Source: Flavobacterium sp.
GTDB taxonomy: Bacteria > Bacteroidota > Bacteroidia > Flavobacteriales > Flavobacteriaceae
Assembly (NCBI GenBank): GCA_024642295.1
Contig: JAHEBK010000067.1
Coordinates: forward strand, 1-8,128
Direction of reading: 5' to 3'
Length of the DNA stretch: 8,128 bases
A program made the position numbers and the translations under genes. The notes beneath the pieces were generated by a model. It was not told the origin of the DNA. It saw only the letters and a list, made by a program, of their open reading frames with translations, and made no database searches. Below, one piece after another: positions 1-5,793 of this stretch. Position 1 is the first letter of the stretch. Every line of letters begins with the position of its first letter.

Positions 1-212
1 TTAATAGAACCTGGACAATATACCAGTTGGTCTATTGACTCAATTTCAGGCAACATATCTTTAGTAATATCTATTGAATAATGTATTAAATTAGGATGTG
101 TGATGTTAGGTGCTGTGCGACTAATGTTGTAGACTTTGTTGTTTTCTAGCTGTTTCATTAGGATGGCACTTCCTATTCCCTTACTTCCTCCTATGATTAC
201 TATTTGTTTCAT
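1..212 (-). CDS. Short-chain dehydrogenase/reductase (SDR), N-terminal part, cut by window edge
   Basis: Reading leftward from an ATG at 212, about 70 codons are present and the frame is still open at base 1, so the C-terminal part lies outside the window. The start MKQIVIIGGSKGIG is the glycine-rich dinucleotide-binding loop of a Rossmann fold (GGxxGIG, residues 8-14). A serine-arginine pair near residues 32-33 (NISRT) is at the place where SDRs select NADP. The later LVYCPGS matches the NNAG-like strand-4 position of classical SDRs, though altered. The catalytic Ser-Tyr-Lys residues would lie beyond the edge, so activity cannot be judged. The ATG overlaps the TGA of the upstream DUF2805 gene (ATGA at 212-209), which points to translational coupling and makes it the last visible gene of a four-gene operon. 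The substrate is unknown. Confidence 0.85.
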   Translation of the reverse strand, partial: MKQIVIIGGSKGIGSAILMKQLENNKVYNISRTAPNITHPNLIHYSIDITKDMLPEIESIDQLVYCPGSI

Positions 213-487
213 CTTTTTGAAATATAATTTTGAGTTATTTGTCTTTGTAATGAACATTTAAATGTGCCTTTTAAGAATGTTCTTAATTGTAGGTGCTTTG
301 TTTTTCTTCCTTGTACCCTCTTCCTCCATCGTTTAAAGCTAGAAGTTTTGAGGTGGTTTCGCATCAGAATAATTACTTGTGATTCGTTTAGTCCAAATTG
401 TATCAATATGGCTTCAAATGGTGTTCTGTCTTCCCATGCCATTTCTATGATTCGGTCGGTATCTATTGCGTTATGATGCGGTTTCAC
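209..487 (-). CDS. DUF2805 / TIGR03643 family small protein
   Basis: This 92-residue protein carries the family's signature almost intact: DTDRIIEMAWEDRTPFEAI (residues 9-27), QFGLNE (30-35), then LMRNHLKTSSFKRWRKRVQGRKTKH (split across 41-65). The first part resembles a short helix-turn-helix-like fold and the second is very basic, so nucleic-acid binding is possible but unproven; the family has no known function. The C-terminal 27 residues after KTKH are basic and less family-like. The start is a GTG at 487-485 that shares its G with the TAG stop of the upstream kinase gene (TAGTG). No ATG lies in frame before the conserved block, and the spacing to DTDRIIEMAW fits homologues. Its stop overlaps the start of the SDR gene. 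From memory, members are often near cryptochrome/photolyase genes. Confidence 0.85.
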   Translation of the reverse strand: MKPHHNAIDTDRIIEMAWEDRTPFEAILIQFGLNESQVIILMRNHLKTSSFKRWRKRVQGRKTKHLQLRTFLKGTFKCSLQRQITQNYISKR

Positions 488-1788
488 TATTGGTATTTTG
501 CATAATTATTAACTTCTATTTTTGCTTTCAAATCAAACATTAAATTGTAAAGTCCAAAGAATGTCCTATTCATATAAATAAAATGTTTTGAACCTCTATT
601 CCCATTCATTTTTTTAAGATTGGTGTCTTTTGAAAATTGTTCACCCAACTGGGCAATATTTTCAAAAAAAATTTTATCAGAGAAATCAAAAGTTGCTGTT
701 TGAAAAGGTTTGGTAAAGAGCGATAATAAATCATAAAAAATCTCTGTAAAATACTTGATTTCTTCTTTTGAATCATCTGTTCTCAAAATTTCTAATTCAA
801 AAAGTTTTTTTTCAAATAGCGATTTATCATCGATTACTTCTTTATTGATAAGTTCGAAATATGGAATGTAAAATTTATGAGGTATTTTTTTCATACAACC
901 AAAATCAAGTGCGATGAGTTCATTTTTGTCATTTACCAAGAAATTACCTGGATGGGGATCAGCATGTACTTTTTTTAGAATATGAATTTGATACATATAG
1001 AAATCCCACAATGCTTGTCCTAGTTTGTTTGCAATGATAGGGTTAGAATTTTTGTATTCAGACAAATGTACTCCTGTCATCCAGTCCATTGTAATGATTT
1101 TATCTGATGATAAGTCAGGATAATATTTTGGAAAGACTAAGTTTTGAATCTGTTTACAAGCATTAGCGACTTCTTGACTTTGTTCAAGTTCTAATATGTA
1201 ATTGGTTTCTTCAATGAGTTTCTCTTCAACTTCTTTAAAATATTTGTCGGAGTCTTTTCCTTTAAGGTTAAACATTTTTATCGCAATTGGTTTTACCAAG
1301 GCTAAGTCAGACGAAATACTGTTTGCTACTCCAGGATATTGAATTTTGACCGCTAGTCTTTTGTTCTTTAGTAAGGCTAAATGGACTTGGCCAATGCTCG
1401 CTGCATTGATCGATGTAGGATTAAATTCATCAAAAATATCGTAAGGTGATTTCCCGAAATTATTTTTAAACGTTTTCAATACCAATGGTGCCGAAAGGGG
1501 AGGTACTGAAAATTGTGAGAGAGAAAATTTTTCAACATAAGCTTGTGGCAAAAAACTTTTGTCCATACTTAACATTTGAGCAACTTTTAAGGCACTTCCT
1601 TTTAGACTTTTTAGACCATCATAAATATCTTCTGCATTATTTTCGTTTAATTTGTCACGTGACAAATCAGAATTAATCATTTTCTCCCCATAATATTTTA
1701 TGTAATTTACACCTACTTTTGCACCAGTTTGCACCAATTTTGTAGCCCTTTCTATTTTTGAGGTTGGGATATAATCTATTGTTTTCAT
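487..1788 (-). CDS. ABC1/AarF/UbiB-family atypical protein kinase-like protein
   Basis: The 433-residue protein has the ordered motifs of the UbiB/COQ8 atypical kinase family: a KxGQ-like motif read here as KVAQ (68-71), the alanine-rich nucleotide loop AASIGQVH (129-136), the lysine of AVKIQ (K148), an ExD-like ETN (194-196), the catalytic loop HADPHPGN (275-282) and DFG (295-297). Known relatives support ubiquinone synthesis or lipid homeostasis through ATPase-like rather than ordinary kinase activity. Two family positions differ: Gly is Ala in KxGQ and Asp is Asn in ExD. No transmembrane pair typical of E. coli UbiB is evident at the C-terminus. The ATG at 1788 overlaps the TGA of the TetR gene (ATGA), and the TAG overlaps the next GTG start, so the gene is embedded in an operon. 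A direct role in quinone synthesis is doubtful, because no quinone gene is visible in the window. Confidence 0.9.
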   Translation of the reverse strand: MKTIDYIPTSKIERATKLVQTGAKVGVNYIKYYGEKMINSDLSRDKLNENNAEDIYDGLKSLKGSALKVAQMLSMDKSFLPQAYVEKFSLSQFSVPPLSAPLVLKTFKNNFGKSPYDIFDEFNPTSINAASIGQVHLALLKNKRLAVKIQYPGVANSISSDLALVKPIAIKMFNLKGKDSDKYFKEVEEKLIEETNYILELEQSQEVANACKQIQNLVFPKYYPDLSSDKIITMDWMTGVHLSEYKNSNPIIANKLGQALWDFYMYQIHILKKVHADPHPGNFLVNDKNELIALDFGCMKKIPHKFYIPYFELINKEVIDDKSLFEKKLFELEILRTDDSKEEIKYFTEIFYDLLSLFTKPFQTATFDFSDKIFFENIAQLGEQFSKDTNLKKMNGNRGSKHFIYMNRTFFGLYNLMFDLKAKIEVNNYAKYQ

Positions 1789-2447
1789 GATTTAGTATGC
1801 ATTTTTTCTTTAAACATAAATTTTCCAAAATCAATTAGGCTCTCTATAGGTGAAATATTGATGAGTTCAAAACTAAGTTTTACAGATTTTTCAATATAGA
1901 TATCCGTTTTTTCAAAGGAAACGGATTCGTCATCCAACCAGAATTTTAAAGTAAGTAAAAATTGTATCCAACTTCCTTCTTGCAACGCTTTGAGTTGTAT
2001 CTCCTGTATTTTTTCTTGTTTAAGGAGATAGTCTTCGGTGAAAATTGAAACAATATATTTTTTGAATTCTTCTCTTAAATTTGCCAGAAGCATTATATTT
2101 TTAAGTTGATTTTTATGTGTATTCAAACTCATGGTAACGTACGAACGATTTGATGAGATTATTTCGAAAAAAGTAAAATAGAAACTTAATAATTTTGATT
2201 TGGTATCATAATTAGGATAGTTTGTATCTTTTTCAAGCATAGCAACCGTATTTGAAAAAAACGTACTATAAATTTCTTTTTCTAAGGAATCCAAAGTACC
2301 AAAAAACATATAAAATTCAGCTTCTTGCATCCCTAGTAATTTAGTAAACGCATAAACCGATTGTGGTTTTTGATGGTGTTCTAATTTGTATTCCATGTAT
2401 TGGCTAATCAGATATTCTTTTGTAATCTTTATTTTTTTAGTTGCCAT
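1785..2447 (-). CDS. TetR/AcrR-like transcriptional regulator
   Basis: The 220-residue protein has the size and layout of a TetR regulator. A basic N-terminus is followed by a helix-turn-helix region around residues 28-65. Its SVYAFTKLLGM...FYMFFGTLDSLEKEI pattern corresponds to the family's SxxxhAxxxGxxxxxhYxxFxsKxxL motif, with some divergence. The remaining ~150 residues are helical, aromatic- and leucine-rich, as expected for a ligand-binding and dimer domain. It is the first gene of a leftward operon, lies divergent to the TIGR01777 oxidoreductase gene, and its TGA overlaps the kinase ATG. The perfect inverted repeat at 2484-2513 just upstream is its probable operator, so autoregulation together with control of the divergent gene is the natural reading. 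The ligand is unknown; a lipid or lipid-derived signal would fit its neighbours, but that is inference. Confidence 0.8.
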   Translation of the reverse strand: MATKKIKITKEYLISQYMEYKLEHHQKPQSVYAFTKLLGMQEAEFYMFFGTLDSLEKEIYSTFFSNTVAMLEKDTNYPNYDTKSKLLSFYFTFFEIISSNRSYVTMSLNTHKNQLKNIMLLANLREEFKKYIVSIFTEDYLLKQEKIQEIQLKALQEGSWIQFLLTLKFWLDDESVSFEKTDIYIEKSVKLSFELINISPIESLIDFGKFMFKEKMHTKS

Positions 2448-2483
2448 AATATCAATTTTAATTTTTTATAAAGGTACTAATAA

Positions 2484-2513
2484 TGTTTAACAAAAATATA
2501 AAAAGGTTAAACA
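2484..2513. promoter_or_regulatory. Candidate TetR operator: perfect inverted repeat TGTTTAAC-N14-GTTAAACA
   Basis: The arms are 2484-2491 and 2506-2513 and are exact reverse complements over 8 bases. A related half-site, TGTTAAAG, lies at 2531-2538. The left arm touches the last base of the leftward -7 box and the expected TetR-gene transcription start. The right arm lies where the -33 element of the rightward promoter should be. Binding there could repress both directions. The arms are AT-rich, so some chance contribution cannot be excluded. Confidence 0.55.
2491..2498 (-). promoter_or_regulatory. -7 box of the TetR-operon promoter
   Basis: Read on the minus strand the bases are TATTTTTG, an exact fit to the Bacteroidota -7 consensus TAnnTTTG. 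The box ends 43 bases before the TetR ATG, giving an untranslated leader of roughly 35-40 bases. A TTTTG at 2516-2512 (minus strand) is the nearest -33-like element, but its spacing is shorter than usual. The left operator arm overlaps the end of this box. Confidence 0.5.
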
Positions 2514-2524
2514 AAATATTGTTG

Positions 2525-2532
2525 TATATTTG
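2525..2532 (+). promoter_or_regulatory. -7 box of the TIGR01777 gene promoter
   Basis: TATATTTG matches TAnnTTTG exactly. It ends 27 bases before the chosen ATG at 2560, predicting a leader of about 20 bases. No clear TTTG -33 element is present at the expected distance; instead the right arm of the inverted repeat is there. This may mean a weak or activator-dependent promoter. The box also argues against the in-frame TTG at 2530, which lies inside it. Confidence 0.55.
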
Positions 2533-2559
2533 TTAAAGAACTTAAATCACTTAGAAATT

Positions 2560-3471
2560 ATGCTGAAAAAAAATATTCTCATCACCGGAGGAACTGGGTT
2601 TGTAGGTCAAAACCTTATCAGAATGTTGATTATTAAAGGGTTTACAGTTAGTGTTTTAAGTAGAAATAGAAAGGAAAACAAGGAATTAGTTACTTATTAT
2701 ACTTGGGATGTCAAAAAAGGAATGATAGAGGAGGATGCTATTTTAAAAGCCGATTGTATTATTCATTTAGCAGGTGAGAATATTGCAGGGAAACGATGGA
2801 CAAAATCTAGAAAAAAAGCCATTTTAGACAGCAGAATAATGCCTGTTCAACTTATAGAATCGGTATTGAAAAAGCATGATAAAAAACTAGATGCTTTTAT
2901 TACGGCATCTGGGATTGGTATTTATGGTTCTTTGAATAGAAATAAAATTTGTACAGAAGAAACAGCAGTATCAGATGATTTTTTAGGCACTATTTGTCAA
3001 AAATGGGAAGCTGTTGCCGATGATATTAGTCCTTTTGTCAATAGAATTGTTAAAGTTCGTACAGGTTTGGTTTTGGGTAATGAAGGTTTTTTAAGCAAAT
3101 TATTGCCTTTATTTAGATGGAAATTAGGCGCTGCAATTGGTTCAGGAAAACAGTATATGCCTTGGATTCATATTGATGATTTGTGTTCTATTTATGTAGA
3201 ATCCATTGAAAATCCCCAAATGAATGGAGTGTATAATGCCGCTATATTTGATAGTACAACTAATGCTGTTTTCTCAAAGAAGTTAGCCAAAGTCTTAGGT
3301 TATAAAATTTGGTTACCAAAGGTTCCTGCCATTTTAATTCGAATGATGCTTGGCGAAATGGCAATAATTATTTTAACCGGACAAAGAGTTTCTTCGGATA
3401 AATTAATTCGGTTAGGGTATCAGTTCCAATTTAAGGATTTAGAAGCTGCATTAAAAGATTGTTTGAATTGA
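2560..3471 (+). CDS. TIGR01777-family NAD(P)-binding oxidoreductase (extended SDR, YfcH-like)
   Basis: The protein is 303 residues from the ATG at 2560, close to the family's usual ~300. It shows a Rossmann loop ITGGTGFVG (8-16), the family hallmark HLAGENIAGKRW (69-80) followed by KKAILDSR, the strand motif TASGIGIYG (115-123), PWIHIDDL (201-208), and a C-terminal GEM...TGQRVSSDKL (265-282) typical of the group. This makes it an epimerase/dehydratase-like dinucleotide-binding enzyme with unknown substrate. No classical YxxxK follows Y122. An upstream in-frame TTG at 2530 is rejected because it falls in the promoter box and would add ten residues not seen before the Rossmann strand. It diverges from the TetR operon and probably shares its operator. 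Its stop lies only 8 bases from the convergent YceI gene, with no hairpin between them. Confidence 0.9.
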   Translation: MLKKNILITGGTGFVGQNLIRMLIIKGFTVSVLSRNRKENKELVTYYTWDVKKGMIEEDAILKADCIIHLAGENIAGKRWTKSRKKAILDSRIMPVQLIESVLKKHDKKLDAFITASGIGIYGSLNRNKICTEETAVSDDFLGTICQKWEAVADDISPFVNRIVKVRTGLVLGNEGFLSKLLPLFRWKLGAAIGSGKQYMPWIHIDDLCSIYVESIENPQMNGVYNAAIFDSTTNAVFSKKLAKVLGYKIWLPKVPAILIRMMLGEMAIIILTGQRVSSDKLIRLGYQFQFKDLEAALKDCLN

Positions 3472-3479
3472 GAATTAGC

Positions 3480-4025
3480 TTATTTTAATAAAAAATCAAT
3501 TTTTATAGTAACAGTTTCTGCTACTTTATTTCTAACTATTTTAGGAATTTGAATATTAAAATCGGCTGGAGTAACAATGAATTCAGATTTTAATTCAATA
3601 TCCTCATTTATTTTTTTAACGGCTATATTGGTGTTAATTTCTTTTGATTTTCCGTGAATTGAAAGGATACCTCTTAAGGTTAAAATTTTAGGAACTTTAC
3701 TGTTTAAATTTTTTAATTCAAAGTTCGTAATGGTTCCTTTAAAAGTAGCTTTTGGGAATTTAGTACTTTCCAAATAATTTTCATTAAAATGTTCCTCCAT
3801 TAATGCTATTTTAAATCGAAACCCCTTTGTCAAAGCGAGACTTGCAATATCTCCAGTACTGGTATCTAAGATACAGCTAACAGTATTATTTGTTGCTTTC
3901 ACCTCTTCGAATGAAGGTACAGAAGCCTCAAAAGTAATACTCCCGGACTTAGTGATTTTTCTTTCTTGAGAAAAACCAGTGAAAATCATAAAGAGAAATG
4001 TGATATGTAAAAATGAAAATTTCAT
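3480..4025 (-). CDS. Secreted YceI-family protein (copy 1)
   Basis: This is 181 residues with a hydrophobic signal peptide (about 3-18, ending FTGFSQ). The mature part fits the YceI lipocalin-like barrel: GSITFEASVP (28-37), GFRFKIALMEEHFNENYLES (68-87), PKATFKG (91-97), and LRGILSIHGKSKEI (117-130), where HGKSK is the family's turn. YceI proteins bind long isoprenoid chains in a hydrophobic tunnel; ligand binding here is inferred from the family. The start is the only ATG giving a proper signal peptide. It follows the cytochrome gene by 8 bases on the same strand, so the two are probably co-transcribed. A paralogue with the same LMEEHFN and IHGKSK motifs lies at 5790-6329. One Cys (C51) is present in the mature chain, so a disulphide within the monomer is unlikely. 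Confidence 0.9.
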   Translation of the reverse strand: MKFSFLHITFLFMIFTGFSQERKITKSGSITFEASVPSFEEVKATNNTVSCILDTSTGDIASLALTKGFRFKIALMEEHFNENYLESTKFPKATFKGTITNFELKNLNSKVPKILTLRGILSIHGKSKEINTNIAVKKINEDIELKSEFIVTPADFNIQIPKIVRNKVAETVTIKIDFLLK

Positions 4026-4033
4026 TGTATTTA

Positions 4034-4393
4034 TTATTTGTAGCCTTCATTTTTCCAAGTTACTACTTTGTCAATAGTTGCTTGTGGTAAACGGGTTCCA
4101 TTGTATGGCATTAATTCACTAGAACCTTGTGGTTTGGAGATACGTTCGATAAGTTGGTTGTTAATGATTGCATTTTTGACTCTTGTTGAAGTATTTAATG
4201 GGACAGATGCTCCATTTGAAGTAGGTACCCCGTGACAAGAAAGGCAGCTTGAGGATATTATTGAACTCACAGTATTTGCATAGGTTATTGCTGTGGGTGG
4301 AGGAGTTGGAGTTAAATCAGATTCAGAATTGCTTGAACAGTTGGAAGTAAGAATAGAACAAATTGTAATTAAAAGAATGTGATGTGCTTTCAT
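4034..4393 (-). CDS. Small monohaem c-type cytochrome lipoprotein
   Basis: The 119-residue product starts with a short signal sequence and a cysteine at 19 (TSNCSSNSE) that looks like a relaxed lipoprotein acylation site, then a Thr/Pro-rich linker (27-34). One haem c attachment motif, CLSCH, is at 50-54, and M95 in SSELMPYNG is the likely sixth haem ligand. The C-terminus DKVVTWKNEGYK resembles the last helix of bacterial cytochrome c domains. It should be attached to a membrane on the outer side and carry electrons. The residue before the lipobox Cys is Asn rather than Gly/Ala/Ser, so lipidation is less certain than haem binding. It is the first gene of a two-gene unit with YceI copy 1 and diverges from the OB-fold gene. 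Confidence 0.85.
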   Translation of the reverse strand: MKAHHILLITICSILTSNCSSNSESDLTPTPPPTAITYANTVSSIISSSCLSCHGVPTSNGASVPLNTSTRVKNAIINNQLIERISKPQGSSELMPYNGTRLPQATIDKVVTWKNEGYK

Positions 4394-4420
4394 TGTTTTT
4401 AGGTTTATTTTAATAGTAAA

Positions 4421-4453
4421 TTAAAATTAGTTAAAACAAATCAGTAATTTTAA
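4421..4453. promoter_or_regulatory. AT-only inverted repeat in the divergent cytochrome / OB-fold intergenic region
   Basis: TTAAAATTA (4421-4429) and TAATTTTAA (4445-4453) are perfect 9-base inverted arms with a 15-base spacer, near the middle of the 97-base gap between the two divergent starts. A direct repeat of AATTTTAATAA with a 10-base period (4446-4456 and 4456-4466) overlaps the right arm. Together they could be a binding site serving both promoters, but in such AT-rich DNA chance is a serious alternative. No exact TAnnTTTG box was found in this gap. Confidence 0.3.
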
Positions 4454-4490
4454 TAAATTTTAATAATTAGCTTTTATTTAGTAATTTATT

Positions 4491-4874
4491 ATGAAAAAAT
4501 ACATTTTTATACTAGTATTTATTCTCGTTTTGATTTGTGGTTATTTTTATGTTTACAAAGTACATCGTACTATTGCAACAGAAAATGAAGCCTATTCAGG
4601 AGATGTTGAAACCTTATTTTTGACTTATCAGGAAGATGAATTAGGAGCTAATTTAAAATATTTAGATAAAACCATTTTAGTTTCAGGAGTTGTAAGTTCA
4701 TTAGAGAAAGAGCATCAAACATTGGTTTTAAATAAACAATTGTTTGCTGTTTTGACTGAGGAAATTCCAGAAACTCTAGTTAAAGGAAGTAAACTTAAAA
4801 TTAAGGGTAGGTTGATTGGTTATGATTCATTATTGGAGGAGTTAAAATTAGATCAATGTGTCATAGTTAAATGA
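4491..4874 (+). CDS. Membrane-anchored OB-fold (tRNA_anti-like) protein
   Basis: This 127-residue protein begins with a lysine pair and one hydrophobic helix (about 4-22), predicting an N-in anchor or uncleaved signal. The rest fits the tRNA_anti-like OB-fold family: a helix with ETLFLTYQEDELGANLKYLDK (40-60), strand ILVSGVV (62-68), KLKIKGRLIGYDSLLEELKLDQC (split over 101-123). The closing GYDxLLxELKLDxC motif is highly characteristic. The name comes from fold similarity; an exported OB-fold need not bind nucleic acid, and the true role is unknown. It is followed after 43 bases by the DUF5777 barrel gene on the same strand and is probably co-transcribed with it. It faces the cytochrome/YceI pair across a short divergent gap. 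Confidence 0.8.
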   Translation: MKKYIFILVFILVLICGYFYVYKVHRTIATENEAYSGDVETLFLTYQEDELGANLKYLDKTILVSGVVSSLEKEHQTLVLNKQLFAVLTEEIPETLVKGSKLKIKGRLIGYDSLLEELKLDQCVIVK

Positions 4875-4917
4875 ATTTGTGTTCCTTTACGTTTTTAATC
4901 TTTTTAAATATAATTTC

Positions 4918-5793
4918 ATGAAAAATATATTATTTGCTTTACTATTGCCATTATGTGTATTCTCACAAAATAATTTGTTGGGTGAAATTGATAATCTCAA
5001 AGGCGATACCAAAACAGTTTCCGCTTTTAAATCGCTGAAAATAGTAAATTTTGAATCCACTAAATTAGTAGGGAAAGGAGATTTGTTTTTTGTAGTAGCA
5101 CATCGTTTTGATTATATCAAAAATGGATTTGAAGATTTTTTTGGAATTGATGATGCTGTCACCCAAATTAAATTTGCCTATGGCGTAACAGAAGCAATAA
5201 CCATACACGCATCACGCAGTGGTTTTCAAAAGACGTTTGATATAGGGATTAAATACCAGTTGGTTTCCCAAAAATCAGATGGTTTTCCCTTTACTATCGT
5301 TGGGTTCAATAGTTTAGCCATAAATACAGAAATGAAAAAAGAGTTTTTACCTTTGTTAACATTCAAAGACCGATTGACTTTTGTTAGTCAATTATTAGTT
5401 TCTAGAAAAGTAAGCGATAAATTATCATTAGAGCTGATTCCTACTTTTTTTCATGAAAATGTAGTGAGAGATGTTTTGGATGCAAGCAACAATGTTATAT
5501 TGCCTAATCCGCAAGAGAATAGTCAATTTGCAATTGGTATTGGAGGTAGGTATAAGTTGGCCAAGCGTTGGTCTTTAAATATGGATTATGGGGCACATTT
5601 AAACCGTGCTTCCCAATCCATTTATAAAAACCCTCTTTCTATTGGTGTTGATTTAGAGACCGGTGGACATGTCTTTCAGATGCATTTTACGAACTCAAGA
5701 GCCATGCACGAAGCTGGTTTCTTAGGGCAAACGACTGGAGATTGGTCAAAAGGGGAAATTTCTTTTGGATTTAATTTAGTAAGAGTTTTTTAA
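4918..5793 (+). CDS. DUF5777-family outer-membrane beta-barrel protein
   Basis: The 291-residue protein begins with a classic signal peptide (MKNILFALLLPLCVFSQ, residues 1-17). It continues with alternating polar/hydrophobic strands typical of an outer-membrane barrel. Recognisable family segments are HRFDYIKNGFEDFFGIDDA (62-80), the HASRSGFQKTFDIGIKYQL region (97-115), GGHVFQMHFTNSRAMHE (249-265) and the end GDWSKGEISFGFNLVRVF (274-291), which finishes in phenylalanine as BAM substrates do. The function is unknown; a pore or a binding surface is possible. The ATG at 4918 is chosen over an in-frame GTG at 4879 because only it yields a proper signal peptide. It lies 43 bases after the OB-fold gene. 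Its TAA overlaps the stop codon of the convergent YceI copy 2. Confidence 0.88.
   Translation: MKNILFALLLPLCVFSQNNLLGEIDNLKGDTKTVSAFKSLKIVNFESTKLVGKGDLFFVVAHRFDYIKNGFEDFFGIDDAVTQIKFAYGVTEAITIHASRSGFQKTFDIGIKYQLVSQKSDGFPFTIVGFNSLAINTEMKKEFLPLLTFKDRLTFVSQLLVSRKVSDKLSLELIPTFFHENVVRDVLDASNNVILPNPQENSQFAIGIGGRYKLAKRWSLNMDYGAHLNRASQSIYKNPLSIGVDLETGGHVFQMHFTNSRAMHEAGFLGQTTGDWSKGEISFGFNLVRVF

Noticed and set aside
264..476. 70-residue plus-strand open frame
   Set aside because: It lies wholly antisense to the DUF2805 gene, whose conserved motifs explain this stretch.
1485..1676. 63-residue plus-strand open frame
   Set aside because: It is antisense to the kinase coding sequence and has no recognisable features.
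2530..2559. Upstream TTG start for the TIGR01777 gene
   Set aside because: The TTG is inside the TATATTTG promoter box and the added residues do not precede Rossmann strands in this family.
4879..4917. Upstream GTG start for the DUF5777 gene
   Set aside because: It would put thirteen aromatic-rich residues before a well-formed signal peptide.
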